Below, piece after piece: positions 7,776 through 16,697 of a stretch of DNA of 64,000 bases (position 1 is the first letter of the stretch; every line of letters starts with the position of its first letter). The stretch lies in assembly GCF_001695575.1 (NCBI RefSeq), contig NZ_LUAX01000007.1:248001-312000 (forward strand), given 5' to 3'. A program made the position numbers and the translations under genes. The DNA is from Vibrio europaeus. Lineage in GTDB: Bacteria > Pseudomonadota > Gammaproteobacteria > Enterobacterales > Vibrionaceae. Under the pieces are notes generated by a model, which was given only the letters and a program-made list of their open reading frames with translations, had not been told where the DNA came from and did no database searches.

Positions 7776-7788
7776 TTCCCAAAGGGAA
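7776..7788. promoter_or_regulatory. Possible LysR operator between the MFS pump and its regulator
   Basis: The palindrome TTCCC-AAA-GGGAA sits in the divergent region, 16 bases upstream of the LysR start. The position fits autoregulation, but no footprint or consensus is known for this regulator. Confidence 0.35.
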
Positions 7789-7804
7789 ATAATAAGGTGG
7801 CATT

Positions 7805-8686
7805 ATGGATTGGATTCAAAGTGTGCAGAGCTATATTCGTGTCGTTGATGAAGGCAGTTTTAACGGCGCGGCAAGAACGCTCAATACCACCAGCTCAGCG
7901 ATCAGTAAACGTATCCATTGGCTAGAAGAACGCATCGGTGTGCAGTTGCTAAAACGTACTACTCGCTCAGTCACTCAAACTGAAGCCGGTGCCTTATTTT
8001 ATGAGCGTGCCAAGGTACAACTTGATGGCTGGCAATCGATTGTCGACGAAACACGTTCGGTATCTCAGACCCCAGCAGGATTACTTAAAATAGGTGCGAC
8101 TCTGGCCGTAGGATCAAAGTTTCTAGTTCAGTATTTGAACGACTTTTTGCAGATGTACCCTGATATCCGCATTCAACTGATCACAACCACGCCCGGTCAA
8201 TTACCAACATTGAGTTTGGATCTGTTTATCAGCCGTGAAATTGAACAGCTCAACTCGCTGAGTTTTAAGGCCACTCCCCTTTTTGAGCACCGAGCTGGTT
8301 TCTATGCGTCACCGAGTTACATTGAGCAGTTTGGTGAGCCGCAAAGCTTTAAAGAGCTTACTCAGCACAACATGTTGGTATGGGGAGAGAGAACCCAACG
8401 AGAGATTTCCCTGACTAATGGCCATAAGATTTTGCTCAATGGCAACTTCGCTACATCTAATCCAGAAGCTCTTTTTTATGCCGCAAAAAGTGGGATGGGA
8501 CTGCTACTCACTAACGATGTAATGATCAAAGAAGATCTTAAGCTCGGGGCATTGCAACGTATTCTGCCAGACATAACTGCTGATGAAGCAACGGTTTACG
8601 CCTACTACCCAAAGCTCGACTATCAACATACACGTACTAAACTGTTTTTAGACTACCTTAAAGAGCGCCTTTCCAACCAAGTGTAA
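7805..8686 (+). CDS. LysR family transcriptional regulator
   Basis: A 293-residue protein with an N-terminal winged helix-turn-helix (residues 1-60, FNGAARTLNTTSSAISKRIH followed by LEERIGVQLLKRTTRSV) and a periplasmic-binding-protein-like effector domain (residues about 90-290), the standard LysR length. A short AAGGTGG ribosome binding site precedes the ATG. It is transcribed away from the EmrD-like pump and probably regulates it and itself in response to a pump substrate; this is inferred from the divergent arrangement. Confidence 0.93.
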   Translation: MDWIQSVQSYIRVVDEGSFNGAARTLNTTSSAISKRIHWLEERIGVQLLKRTTRSVTQTEAGALFYERAKVQLDGWQSIVDETRSVSQTPAGLLKIGATLAVGSKFLVQYLNDFLQMYPDIRIQLITTTPGQLPTLSLDLFISREIEQLNSLSFKATPLFEHRAGFYASPSYIEQFGEPQSFKELTQHNMLVWGERTQREISLTNGHKILLNGNFATSNPEALFYAAKSGMGLLLTNDVMIKEDLKLGALQRILPDITADEATVYAYYPKLDYQHTRTKLFLDYLKERLSNQV

Positions 8687-8776
8687 GCTTTGTTTACCGA
8701 ACGCAGGGCCTATATTTGGCATTTGCAATAATATGCGACACGTACCATATTTAATGAGTAACTAAATTGATAATTA

Positions 8777-8792
8777 AGTGATACAAATCACA
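8777..8792. promoter_or_regulatory. CRP-like site before the GGDEF-EAL gene
   Basis: AGTGA-TACAAA-TCACA matches nine of ten conserved CRP positions and ends 19 bases upstream of the start codon. So close to the ATG, it would most simply block transcription or sit downstream of the promoter. Confidence 0.4.
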
Positions 8793-8811
8793 ATAACAGT
8801 GAGTTACCAAT

Positions 8812-10665
8812 ATGGTTAGGACAACGTCAGTACAGAACTCGTTAAGCGTCGAGACGATTAACGATACGCTCAGCCTCGATGGGCAAGATCTTCTCAACAA
8901 AGCTACGTTGGAGCTTCAGCAATACTCGAACTCATTTTGTACATGTATTATTGAGCTTGATCAGTTTACCAACCGTTCAACGCTCCTCGCCTCTTCTAGT
9001 GGCGTAAAATTGCAGCGTGATGATTATCTCGCGCCGCTGACTCATAGCACTTGTACCATTGTGATTAAGTCTAATCAGGACTACATCGTCTGCGATTCGA
9101 ATGCAAAAACGCTCCACCCTAATGAACAATATATTTCTGAACATGATATCGAGTCGTATCTAGCGATCCCCCTAAAAACCAGTAATGGCGAGGTTTTAGG
9201 GATCTTGCTGTCCGCCTATACTCGCGCTTTAGACCCCAACCTCAGAGAGGAGCTGATATACAACCACAAGCTATTTGCCAATATCGTCACCCACAACCTT
9301 AAGTCGAAATGGCTAACGGCGCGTTCAGAGACGTTAGTTGATCAACTCAGTTATGAAGTATCCCACGACAATCTCACTGGGCTACTCAACAGAAGTTATC
9401 TTTCAGACAAGCTTGAGAGGCTAAGCCAGACGCAAAACATTCCATTTACGCTCGCCTATTTGGACATTGATAACTTCAAATCTATTAATGACTTATATGG
9501 AAACTATATTGGCGATCAACTGATAAAGTTTGTTGCCAATACCATCAAGGAAGCAATAAAAGATGAGCAATTCGCCTTTCGAATTGCCGGGGATGAGTTC
9601 GCCTTTATTACCCAAGCTAGTGACCCCTTCAAGGTCTGCTACACCATCATTAAGAACCTAGAAAAAGGCTACCAAGATCCTTCGCACAAAATTAAGTTCA
9701 CAGCGAGCATCGGCTTAGCAAAAAACATCAATCAAAGCCTATCCGCCGACCAAATCATTCTCAATGCCAGTTTAGCGCTGAAGGATTGTAAGCAGTCTCG
9801 TCATGTACACGTACAATGTTACGATACCCATTTAAGTGCTCAATACTATCGTAAAGCCCTGATCATTGACGCACTCCGAACCGAACTCGCTAAAGAGTCG
9901 ATTAGTGATAGCGAACTTTACGTCGCGGTGCAGCCCATTGTTGAACGTGACAATAATAATTGGGACTACTTCGAAGTACTCGCTCGTTGGCAAAGCCATG
10001 CGCTTGGGACAATTTCGCCGCTGGAGTTCATTGATGCCGCTGAGCAATCTGGGCTTATTGTCGAGCTAGGTGAGCACATCGTAGAATTAGCCTGTAAAGC
10101 CAAGCTAGCCCTAGAAAAAGGACTGGGGCATGGCGTTCGTCTGAGCCTAAATTGCTCGGCGCACGAGTTACACAACTCGAACCGTTACTTACAGCACTTA
10201 CTCGACACCATAAAACACTATGGTTTTAAACCTGATGAGTTCACCATCGAGCTAACAGAGACGGTGCTGCTATCTCAGACCGAGGAAGTGAAAAAGATCC
10301 TCAACAAGCTAAGATTCCTTGGTTTCAAAGTGGCACTCGATGACTTTGGTACTGGGTATTCTAGTCTCAACTATATCCATAGTTATCCGATCGACTGCAT
10401 CAAGATTGACGCGACCTTTATTCGCAATATGCATACCAATGAAACCGCCGAACGTGTGGTGTGGCTTATCGTCCAACTTGCTAAACAATTGAATCTCTCT
10501 TTGGTCGCGGAAGGTGTTGAGGATCAAGAAGCGCTTGAAAAGCTCTATGACATGGGGTGCAGTCAGATTCAGGGTTACTATTTCTCAAAGCCGGATAAAC
10601 CACAGAACATCATTAACCAAAGCTTTGAACGTATCACCCAGCAGCAACAAGTGTCTAACGGATAA
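8812..10665 (+). CDS. GAF-GGDEF-EAL cyclic-di-GMP signalling protein
   Basis: A 617-residue soluble protein. Residues about 15-165 form a GAF-like sensor; about 180-340 a GGDEF domain whose signature reads AGDEF (residues 259-263), a variant often still active; about 345-605 an EAL phosphodiesterase. The EAL domain has the EVL form of its signature (388-390) and keeps the metal and catalytic segments: NCSAHEL, TIELTETV, DDFGTGYSSL, IKID, VAEGVED and GYYFSKP. It therefore should hydrolyse c-di-GMP, while synthesis is possible but less certain. There is no membrane segment. It stands alone; the next gene is convergent. A CRP-like site near the start suggests nutrient control. Confidence 0.92.
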   Translation: MVRTTSVQNSLSVETINDTLSLDGQDLLNKATLELQQYSNSFCTCIIELDQFTNRSTLLASSSGVKLQRDDYLAPLTHSTCTIVIKSNQDYIVCDSNAKTLHPNEQYISEHDIESYLAIPLKTSNGEVLGILLSAYTRALDPNLREELIYNHKLFANIVTHNLKSKWLTARSETLVDQLSYEVSHDNLTGLLNRSYLSDKLERLSQTQNIPFTLAYLDIDNFKSINDLYGNYIGDQLIKFVANTIKEAIKDEQFAFRIAGDEFAFITQASDPFKVCYTIIKNLEKGYQDPSHKIKFTASIGLAKNINQSLSADQIILNASLALKDCKQSRHVHVQCYDTHLSAQYYRKALIIDALRTELAKESISDSELYVAVQPIVERDNNNWDYFEVLARWQSHALGTISPLEFIDAAEQSGLIVELGEHIVELACKAKLALEKGLGHGVRLSLNCSAHELHNSNRYLQHLLDTIKHYGFKPDEFTIELTETVLLSQTEEVKKILNKLRFLGFKVALDDFGTGYSSLNYIHSYPIDCIKIDATFIRNMHTNETAERVVWLIVQLAKQLNLSLVAEGVEDQEALEKLYDMGCSQIQGYYFSKPDKPQNIINQSFERITQQQQVSNG

Positions 10666-10693
10666 GTTCTAGATAGGAAAGTTAGGCTGACGC

Positions 10694-11179
10694 TTAGAAA
10701 GGCACTTCGACCTGCATCATGAAGTCGCCGTCATACTGCTCGTGCCAACGGTAATCGAGTCGCATGCGTGGTGTACCTGCATCCATATCGCCAAAACCGA
10801 GGCTCAGCTGCACGCCATGGCTCCTGATCCAGTTTTCGGTGTTCATCTCTTTGAGCTGATCTTCCAACTCATTGGGCACCCAAACGCCAACACCAAAATA
10901 GTTGGACGAAGCATTATTTGAAATCAGTGGATTAGTCTCGTTGCCCAGTAGCCAATCTGACCAGTATGAGGAGTGATCAGTTTTCTCTGCTAGAGTCAGA
11001 TCGACAATGGCTTCATTTGTCACAGTGCCATCAATCTCTAGATCAAAGATTGTTGTACATACTGGACTTGAACCTTCAAACATTAACGAATGCGCAGAAA
11101 TACCCTCTTGGTACAGCTCGCAAGCCGCAGCAAGTGGAGAGAACGATAACATCACACATATCATTCCACGCTTTAACAT
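10694..11179 (-). CDS. Exported hypothetical protein
   Basis: A 161-residue protein with an N-terminal export signal (MLKRGMICVMLSFSPLAAAC). Cleavage could be by signal peptidase I before the cysteine or, less typically, as a lipoprotein at Cys20; the AAAC context is a poor lipobox. The mature part has two or three cysteines and alternating strand segments ending in MQVEVPF, reminiscent of periplasmic or outer-membrane beta structure, but I recognise no family. The start is supported by GAGG five bases before ATG. It lies downstream of the NadD-like gene on the same strand, separated by a hairpin. Confidence 0.7.
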   Translation of the reverse strand: MLKRGMICVMLSFSPLAAACELYQEGISAHSLMFEGSSPVCTTIFDLEIDGTVTNEAIVDLTLAEKTDHSSYWSDWLLGNETNPLISNNASSNYFGVGVWVPNELEDQLKEMNTENWIRSHGVQLSLGFGDMDAGTPRMRLDYRWHEQYDGDFMMQVEVPF

Positions 11180-11191
11180 TCACACCTCAAA

Positions 11192-11214
11192 TAAATAGAA
11201 CGAAGTTCTATTTA
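11192..11214 (-). terminator. Hairpin between the NadD-like gene and the exported protein gene
   Basis: Perfect 10-bp inverted repeat (TAAATAGAAC, loop GAA, GTTCTATTTA) overlapping the NadD-like stop codon. AT-rich with a short T run only, so probably a weak terminator or mRNA-stabilising hairpin. Confidence 0.4.
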
Positions 11215-11733
11215 ATAGTACTCCTTTTCGATTAACTTGCGTAATACTTTTACCGTAACAAGATGTGAAATATCTTCGCGCTGTTTGAGGGCATTACGAA
11301 TATCGGTGCTTCTCACTTTGACTTTTTCAGGGCAACACAAAAGAGACCAGCGATTGACGATCTCATCCGCTTTATAAAACTTAGCAAAGCTAAGCAGGTT
11401 ATCTGGCCCGATAACAAAGGTGAGTTCGCTGTCTGGGTATTTAGCCTCTAAAGCTTCAAGTACGGCATAAGTCGTTACACTGCTTTCTGGTGAATAAAGA
11501 GACTCTTCGAGCGTAGATCGCTCTACGTTATTAACCTGTAAGTCTTCAATAAAAGCATCAACCAGCTCGCATCGAGCGCTGTATTCCAACATCTGTTTAC
11601 CCCAAGCGTGAGCAATGCTTGGCAGCAACAGAACTCGATCAAAATGGGTTAAGGACTCGATCACGCTTTTATGGCCCAGACTTGGTGGGTTAAAAGCGCT
11701 TCCAAATACAGCAATTTTGCTCTTTTTATTCAT
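11212..11733 (-). CDS. NadD-like nicotinate-nucleotide adenylyltransferase
   Basis: A 173-residue nucleotidyltransferase-fold protein. The N-terminal GSAFNPPSLGH is the family's nucleotide-binding loop, with SLGH in place of the usual T/HxGH; FVIGPDNLLSF matches the substrate strand, and the C-terminal STDIRNAL is the ISSTxIR motif. It would transfer AMP from ATP to nicotinate (or nicotinamide) mononucleotide to make dinucleotide. It is divergent from nadE, which performs the last NAD step, supporting the assignment. It is shorter than enterobacterial NadD (about 210 residues) and is probably a second, Vibrio-specific paralogue rather than the housekeeping copy. The start has GAG 4-5 bases before ATG. 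Confidence 0.82.
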   Translation of the reverse strand: MNKKSKIAVFGSAFNPPSLGHKSVIESLTHFDRVLLLPSIAHAWGKQMLEYSARCELVDAFIEDLQVNNVERSTLEESLYSPESSVTTYAVLEALEAKYPDSELTFVIGPDNLLSFAKFYKADEIVNRWSLLCCPEKVKVRSTDIRNALKQREDISHLVTVKVLRKLIEKEYY

Positions 11734-11911
11734 TTACTCGTTATTGAAAACCGTGATCACAGTTTTCTAATTCCTTGATTGCGGTATGATATAGGCACGT
11801 GACTTTAACACGTTCACTTCAGCATAAATATGCCTTGCTGAGGTAGACCTGTTAAGGCTACCAACTTTACTACCCAATTTTAAACTACATTGCTTGCAGG
11901 AAGGAAACATA

Positions 11912-12739
11912 ATGGAACAGTTGATTCGCGATGAAATGCGCGTTCTGCCGTCGATCGATCCTCACTTTGAGATAACACGTCGTGTCGACTTTATTAAGCG
12001 AAAACTTCAAGAAGCAGGATGCAAATCGCTGGTTCTTGGTATCAGTGGTGGTGTTGATTCAACGACGTGTGGTCGATTGGCGCAGCTAGCCGTTGATCAA
12101 TTAAATGAAGAGTCTAATGGCGGCTACCAATTTATCGCAGTTCGACTGCCTTATGGCGAACAGAAAGACGAAGATGAAGCACAGCTTGCCCTTCAGTTTA
12201 TTCAGCCGTCTCACTCGGTTTCCGTAAATATTAAAGCAGGTGTCGATGGCCTTCACGCGGCAAGTCACACAGCACTTGAAGGAACTGGATTACTTCCTGA
12301 AGATAAAGCCAAAGTTGATTTTGTAAAAGGGAATGTTAAAGCCCGTGCGCGAATGGTCGCTCAATACGAAATTGCGGGTTATGTCGGTGGTTTAGTGATT
12401 GGTACTGACCATTCTGCCGAAAACATCACTGGCTTCTACACGAAATTTGGTGATGGTGCCTGTGACCTTGCCCCTCTATTTGGTTTAAGCAAACGCCAAG
12501 TGCGTGAAGTGGCTGCGACTCTAGGTGCGCCAGAGTTGTTGGTCAAGAAAGTTCCTACGGCGGATTTAGAAGAGTTAGATCCACAAAAAGCTGATGAAGA
12601 CGCGCTTAACCTTACCTATGAACAGATTGATGATTTCCTAGAAGGTAAGCCAGTATCTGCTGAAGTGACCGAGCGTTTAGTTCACATCTACAAAGTGACT
12701 CAACACAAGCGTCAACCAATTCCAACCATTTACGATTAA
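11912..12739 (+). CDS. nadE: Ammonia-dependent NAD+ synthetase
   Basis: A 275-residue enzyme that converts nicotinate adenine dinucleotide, ATP and ammonia to NAD+. The N-type ATP pyrophosphatase loop SGGVDS is near residue 46, RLPYGEQKDE follows, and GTDHSAENITGFYTKFGDG and the C-terminal KRQPIPTIYD are family signatures. There is no glutaminase domain, so it is the short ammonia-dependent type. ATG 11912 is chosen because AGGAAGGAAA lies just upstream and the N-terminus MEQLIRDEMRVLPSIDP fits Vibrio NadE; an upstream ATG at 11894 would add six residues. It is divergent from the NadD-like gene and ends in a strong terminator. Confidence 0.97.
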   Translation: MEQLIRDEMRVLPSIDPHFEITRRVDFIKRKLQEAGCKSLVLGISGGVDSTTCGRLAQLAVDQLNEESNGGYQFIAVRLPYGEQKDEDEAQLALQFIQPSHSVSVNIKAGVDGLHAASHTALEGTGLLPEDKAKVDFVKGNVKARARMVAQYEIAGYVGGLVIGTDHSAENITGFYTKFGDGACDLAPLFGLSKRQVREVAATLGAPELLVKKVPTADLEELDPQKADEDALNLTYEQIDDFLEGKPVSAEVTERLVHIYKVTQHKRQPIPTIYD

Positions 12740-12750
12740 CGTAAAAATAA

Positions 12751-12780
12751 AATAGCCTCTCAATTGAGAGGCTATTTTCT
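12751..12780. terminator. Bidirectional terminator between nadE and the acyltransferase gene
   Basis: AATAGCCTCTCAA paired with TTGAGAGGCTATT (12751-12763 and 12764-12776), flanked by A runs on the left and T on the right, so it can end both convergent units. Confidence 0.88.
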
Positions 12781-12790
12781 AATTTTTTGC

Positions 12791-13891
12791 CTAAGAGCGA
12801 TTCTTGACTGGATTCGCGTAACTGGCCACTAAAAATGGCTGCGCGCCTTGCGGTAATAAATTGAGTTTGTCAGCTAATGTGGCTTTCACATCTTCGCCGA
12901 CGTCTTCGTTACCTGCCGCAAGCTGATTAATTGGAAACAGCTTGTAGTTTGCATGTACTTGACGATCAATCTCTTCTGCTAGGGCTTCTGGCGTTTCGAA
13001 GTCTTGTTCTATCACATCACCAAATGCGACATGCACATGACCTTTATCGCCCACGATGCCTTGGATAATGCTTTCAATATCTTCGAACTCGCCTTTCTCG
13101 TAGCTTCCTACCGAATCTTTAGCGTGCAGTTCAATCGCTTTGGCAATATCACAAGGATCATTTTCATAAGAGATGGCAACTGGCACAATCTTTAAAGATT
13201 TAATGTACTCAGGGAATGAAAGCTTTTGTTTGCGGCCTTCCACATGAAACATTTTTAGGATAGCTGGATCAGTAAAGTCGTTGCCATCTTTCGCACGACC
13301 TTCTTTTTGTGCAATCCAAATTGAATGACCGGTTTCTAGCGAGTGCTTGATGTAGCCAGACAATGTCCCTAATGCCTTCATCATTTCACGAGGGCCTTTT
13401 GCCGAGCGCTTGACAATAAAGCTTTTGTTGAGCTTCATTAGTTCAGTCGCACAAGGCTTTTTCAGTAGATTATCACCAATCGCGATGCGCACGGTTTTGT
13501 GACCACTTTGAAACAGACCATAGTTAACAAGTGCAGGATCCATCGCGATATCACGGTGATTAGAAACAAAAAGATACGCCTGCTCAGGATCTAGATTTTC
13601 TAGCCCGCTGTACGTAACACCTTTGGTGGTTGTTTTAAGCGTTTGATCAAGATACTTCTTTACTTCTACTTGAATCGTCTCAACTGAGTTCAGTTTTGAC
13701 CACTTCATCTTAAGGTAGATCTTAACCATTGGAGACATTAAGGTCTTAAACCAGCCTGCATGGTTAGAAAAGCGGTGCTGCAAAATCGCACTGATGAATT
13801 CTTCATCGTTAACCAAGCGGTCAATTGCCGCTGGAATTTCGTCATCGTTATAGGGACGAATTTCAATAAATGGGTCTGTGTTTGTCGTCAT
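12791..13891 (-). CDS. PlsC-like 1-acylglycerol-phosphate acyltransferase family protein
   Basis: About 366 residues. The central domain carries acyltransferase-like blocks: SNHRDIAMDP (the NHxxxxD catalytic block, here with five rather than four residues between His and Asp), KSFIVKRSAKGPREMM and WIAQKEGRAKDG (the EGxR phosphate-binding block). There is no clear transmembrane helix, so it may bind the membrane peripherally. The likely reaction is transfer of an acyl chain to a lysophospholipid or similar acceptor. Long N- and C-terminal extensions make it larger than PlsC (about 245 residues). Start choice: MTTNTDPFIEIRP at 13891; an ATG four codons upstream (13903) is equally possible and neither has a good ribosome binding site. 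Confidence 0.78.
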   Translation of the reverse strand: MTTNTDPFIEIRPYNDDEIPAAIDRLVNDEEFISAILQHRFSNHAGWFKTLMSPMVKIYLKMKWSKLNSVETIQVEVKKYLDQTLKTTTKGVTYSGLENLDPEQAYLFVSNHRDIAMDPALVNYGLFQSGHKTVRIAIGDNLLKKPCATELMKLNKSFIVKRSAKGPREMMKALGTLSGYIKHSLETGHSIWIAQKEGRAKDGNDFTDPAILKMFHVEGRKQKLSFPEYIKSLKIVPVAISYENDPCDIAKAIELHAKDSVGSYEKGEFEDIESIIQGIVGDKGHVHVAFGDVIEQDFETPEALAEEIDRQVHANYKLFPINQLAAGNEDVGEDVKATLADKLNLLPQGAQPFLVASYANPVKNRS

Positions 13892-14079
13892 TATTTTATA
13901 CATTAGGTAAAAAGCGGGACTATTCTACGCATAGAAAGCGTTCTTGGCAGCTATAGTTCTCTCAGATTCATTAAGGTCAGACCAGACTAATTATTCGAAT
14001 TTGCGCTATGACCTGCACAAAGTTGGCTTTTTTTCCAAGAAACGTTAATCTTAGCGCCCCGAAATTAGAGATTGCCCCC

Positions 14080-14691
14080 ATGCACCACGCTATATCTTTT
14101 CAATCTAAACTGAACGACTTTCTGATTTGTACGCCACGTAAGAAGTCGCTAAAACATCAACTTATCTGCGTTAAGCAAGGTTTGGTGTTAGTCAAACTTG
14201 GAAAATTGGAATATGCCGTGGAAGCAGGTCAGTCATTCTGGCTGCCGTTTGACACACTTACCTCGCTCACTTACACGCCCAATACCATCGTTAGTTCCGT
14301 CGGTGTTTCTTCTCGCGTTGTAGCATCGTTTCCTAAACAGGGTGGCTATATCCAAGCAGAGGAACTTCTATCAGCACTGTTGAACCGTTTGGAGATCCAC
14401 AATGGTCACCACGAACGTCAAGTAGATCTGCTTAAGGTCGTACAAAGCGAACTCACGACGCTAAAGCCTGAGCTAAAAGAGACTCGATACACAAAGCAGA
14501 TTAATCAGTGGCAAGCCGATAAAGAGTCCTCGCTTTCCAATGAACTCAAATTAGTCTTGCGAGTCCGTGAAGCCAACAAGCAGATGCAATCCGGTAAGAA
14601 ACGTCCAATGGTTGTTGAATCTTTGTTTGATGGCAATGATGCTTTGCTGGTAAGCCTTGAACAAACAATCCTAGGTCGTGAATTAACATAA
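14080..14691 (+). CDS. Cupin-like protein resembling an AraC sensor domain without its HTH
   Basis: About 203 residues from ATG 14080 (MHHAISFQSKL); the frame stays open to an ATG at 14008, but those 24 residues look non-coding. Residues 20-90 read like the beta-barrel of AraC-type regulators: LICVKQGLVLVKLG and YAVEAGQSFWLPFDTLTSLTYT. After this come an alpha-helical region and a C-terminal stretch (LKLVLRVREANKQMQSGKKRPMVVES) that has no recognisable pair of AraC helix-turn-helix motifs. It may be a sensor relic, a ligand-binding partner of another regulator, or a separate family. It stands alone, 85 bases before a chemoreceptor gene. Confidence 0.65.
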   Translation: MHHAISFQSKLNDFLICTPRKKSLKHQLICVKQGLVLVKLGKLEYAVEAGQSFWLPFDTLTSLTYTPNTIVSSVGVSSRVVASFPKQGGYIQAEELLSALLNRLEIHNGHHERQVDLLKVVQSELTTLKPELKETRYTKQINQWQADKESSLSNELKLVLRVREANKQMQSGKKRPMVVESLFDGNDALLVSLEQTILGRELT

Positions 14692-14776
14692 AAGTTCTAG
14701 AATTTACTGGCTGAATGCCCATTTCATAACTATAAATCTATAAGTAACTGCTTTATTTATAGAAGAGGATTGTGAA

Positions 14777-16645
14777 ATGAAATTCAGCCATAAGATTGTG
14801 GCCGCTTCGTCTGTCTTGCTTTTAGCGACTGTCACCCTTCTAACCTTGCAACAATATCACACCGTTAAAAACGAAATTAAGACGCAAGTAACCTCAAGCG
14901 TTACGGAAATCGTAGACGGCGTTCGAAACACTACCGCCGCAGAAATCAATGGACGTAAAGCCATCGCTGAGTACGCCACCAGCATGCTCGAAGTTGACCT
15001 ATCTCCTGACGCTGTCACTTCTGTCATTACCCGCCCTATCGTTAAAGACACCTTTTTATTGGCAGGCCTTGGCTTTGAGAGTGATGGCTCAAACATCAAC
15101 AATGACCCCTCATGGAATCCCGGACCTACTTGGGACCCAAGGGTTCGACCTTGGTACATTGACGCTAAAAACTCAGGAAAGCTCGTTATTACCGCCCCTT
15201 ACGCCGACTCAGCCACTGGCGAAATATTGGTTTCAATTGCCACACCAGTTCGAGAAAACGGCCAGTTTATTGGCGCGATTTTTTATGATGTAAGTCTTGC
15301 TGCACTGGCTGAAGTCGTGAACAAAGTACAATTGTTCAATGCGGGCTATGTGTTTATTGTCGCCGGAGATGGCACAACCATTGCCCACCCAACGACTGAG
15401 TTAAACGGTAAACCTATGTCAGACTTCTTGGGCAATGCCCCTATCCAAGATGATCCGCAACAGGCAATGATTGATGGCAAGGCTTACACACTCGACTTTT
15501 CAAAAGTGCCAGGTGAGGATTGGTACATTGGCGTTGTTCTTGATGAAGAAGTGGCGTATCAGTCTTTAGCAGACCTTCGCAACAGCTCGATTATCTACAC
15601 CATCATAGCCTTGGTGATCAGTATTGTGATTCTGCTTATACTGATTAAGACCTTGATGCGCCCACTAGATACCTTGGGTGATGCCATTCAGGATGTAGCC
15701 ACGGGTCAAGGTGATTTAACCAAACGACTCGATACCAACACAGATCAAGAATTCTCCACATTAGCTTCAGGATTTAATGAGTTCACTGGAACCTTACAGC
15801 AACTGATCACGCAATCTAAAGCGATAGGGGAAGAGATATTACGTGGCTCGGAAATGACCTCAATGGGGCTGCAAGAGTCCGCTTCCGCAATGCAAGACCA
15901 ATTGCACGAGTTAGAGCAACTTGCTACCGCGATGCATGAAATGGCTACGACCTCTGGGGATGTCGCCAATAATGCTCAAGGTGCCGCTGCGGCCGCTCGT
16001 GAAGCAGATGAAGCTACAAGTACAGGGACAGCAATTGTGAGTGAAACGACTCATGCTATCGACAACTTATCGCAAAAAATCGACGAAGCCGTTGAAGAGG
16101 TCAAGGTCTTAGAATCAGCGACCGATAATATAGAAACTATCTTGAAGGTAATTAACGATATCGCAGATCAAACCAACCTACTCGCCCTTAACGCAGCAAT
16201 TGAGGCAGCCCGCGCAGGTGAATCTGGCCGAGGGTTCGCTGTGGTTGCTGATGAAGTTCGAACCTTGGCACAACGTACTCAAGAGTCAACAACTGAGATT
16301 CGCAACATGATTGAACAGCTTCAAGCCGGTGCAAGCTCAGTTTCAAATGCGATGAACATGAGCAAGAGCACAGCCACCAACGCGGTTGAACGAGCTCAAG
16401 AGGCGAATGTCGCACTGGAAAGCATCCGCGATGCAATTCAGCAGATCAGTGATATGAATATTCAAATCGCTTCCGCGGCAGAGGAACAGAGCTTAGTTGC
16501 CGAGGAAATTAACGGCAATACAGTGAAGATTAAAGATCTTTCAACTCAAGTTGCCGATGCCGCTGAGAATGCCAATATTGCCATGCAAGCACAAACAGAA
16601 AACATCCGAGAGCAAGACTCGATTTTAAATAAATTTACCGTTTAG
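14777..16645 (+). CDS. Methyl-accepting chemotaxis protein with periplasmic Cache domain
   Basis: A 622-residue membrane chemoreceptor: N-terminal transmembrane helix (about residues 5-25), double-Cache ligand-binding domain (about 35-270) with DPRVRPWYIDAK and TGEILVSIATPV, a second helix (about 275-297), HAMP (about 300-350) and a cytoplasmic signalling domain whose hairpin tip reads DQTNLLALNAAIEAARAGESGRGFAVVADEVR. It should couple an external small-molecule ligand to CheA/CheW; dCache receptors of this kind often bind amino acids or carboxylates, but the ligand cannot be read here. The start has a GAGGATTGTGAA leader. It ends in its own terminator. Confidence 0.95.
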   Translation: MKFSHKIVAASSVLLLATVTLLTLQQYHTVKNEIKTQVTSSVTEIVDGVRNTTAAEINGRKAIAEYATSMLEVDLSPDAVTSVITRPIVKDTFLLAGLGFESDGSNINNDPSWNPGPTWDPRVRPWYIDAKNSGKLVITAPYADSATGEILVSIATPVRENGQFIGAIFYDVSLAALAEVVNKVQLFNAGYVFIVAGDGTTIAHPTTELNGKPMSDFLGNAPIQDDPQQAMIDGKAYTLDFSKVPGEDWYIGVVLDEEVAYQSLADLRNSSIIYTIIALVISIVILLILIKTLMRPLDTLGDAIQDVATGQGDLTKRLDTNTDQEFSTLASGFNEFTGTLQQLITQSKAIGEEILRGSEMTSMGLQESASAMQDQLHELEQLATAMHEMATTSGDVANNAQGAAAAAREADEATSTGTAIVSETTHAIDNLSQKIDEAVEEVKVLESATDNIETILKVINDIADQTNLLALNAAIEAARAGESGRGFAVVADEVRTLAQRTQESTTEIRNMIEQLQAGASSVSNAMNMSKSTATNAVERAQEANVALESIRDAIQQISDMNIQIASAAEEQSLVAEEINGNTVKIKDLSTQVADAAENANIAMQAQTENIREQDSILNKFTV

Positions 16646-16663
16646 ACAAACGCACTAACCAGT

Positions 16664-16697
16664 AGGCGCACTCGATTTGAGTGCGCCTCGTTTGTTT
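16664..16697 (+). terminator. Terminator after the chemoreceptor gene
   Basis: Ten-base-pair stem AGGCGCACTC / GAGTGCGCCT with loop GATTT, followed by CGTTTGTTTT. Confidence 0.85.

Noticed and set aside
10694..11179. Lipoprotein call for the exported 161-aa protein
   Set aside because: The sequence before the cysteine (AAAC) is a weak lipobox, so signal peptidase I cleavage cannot be excluded; only export is claimed.
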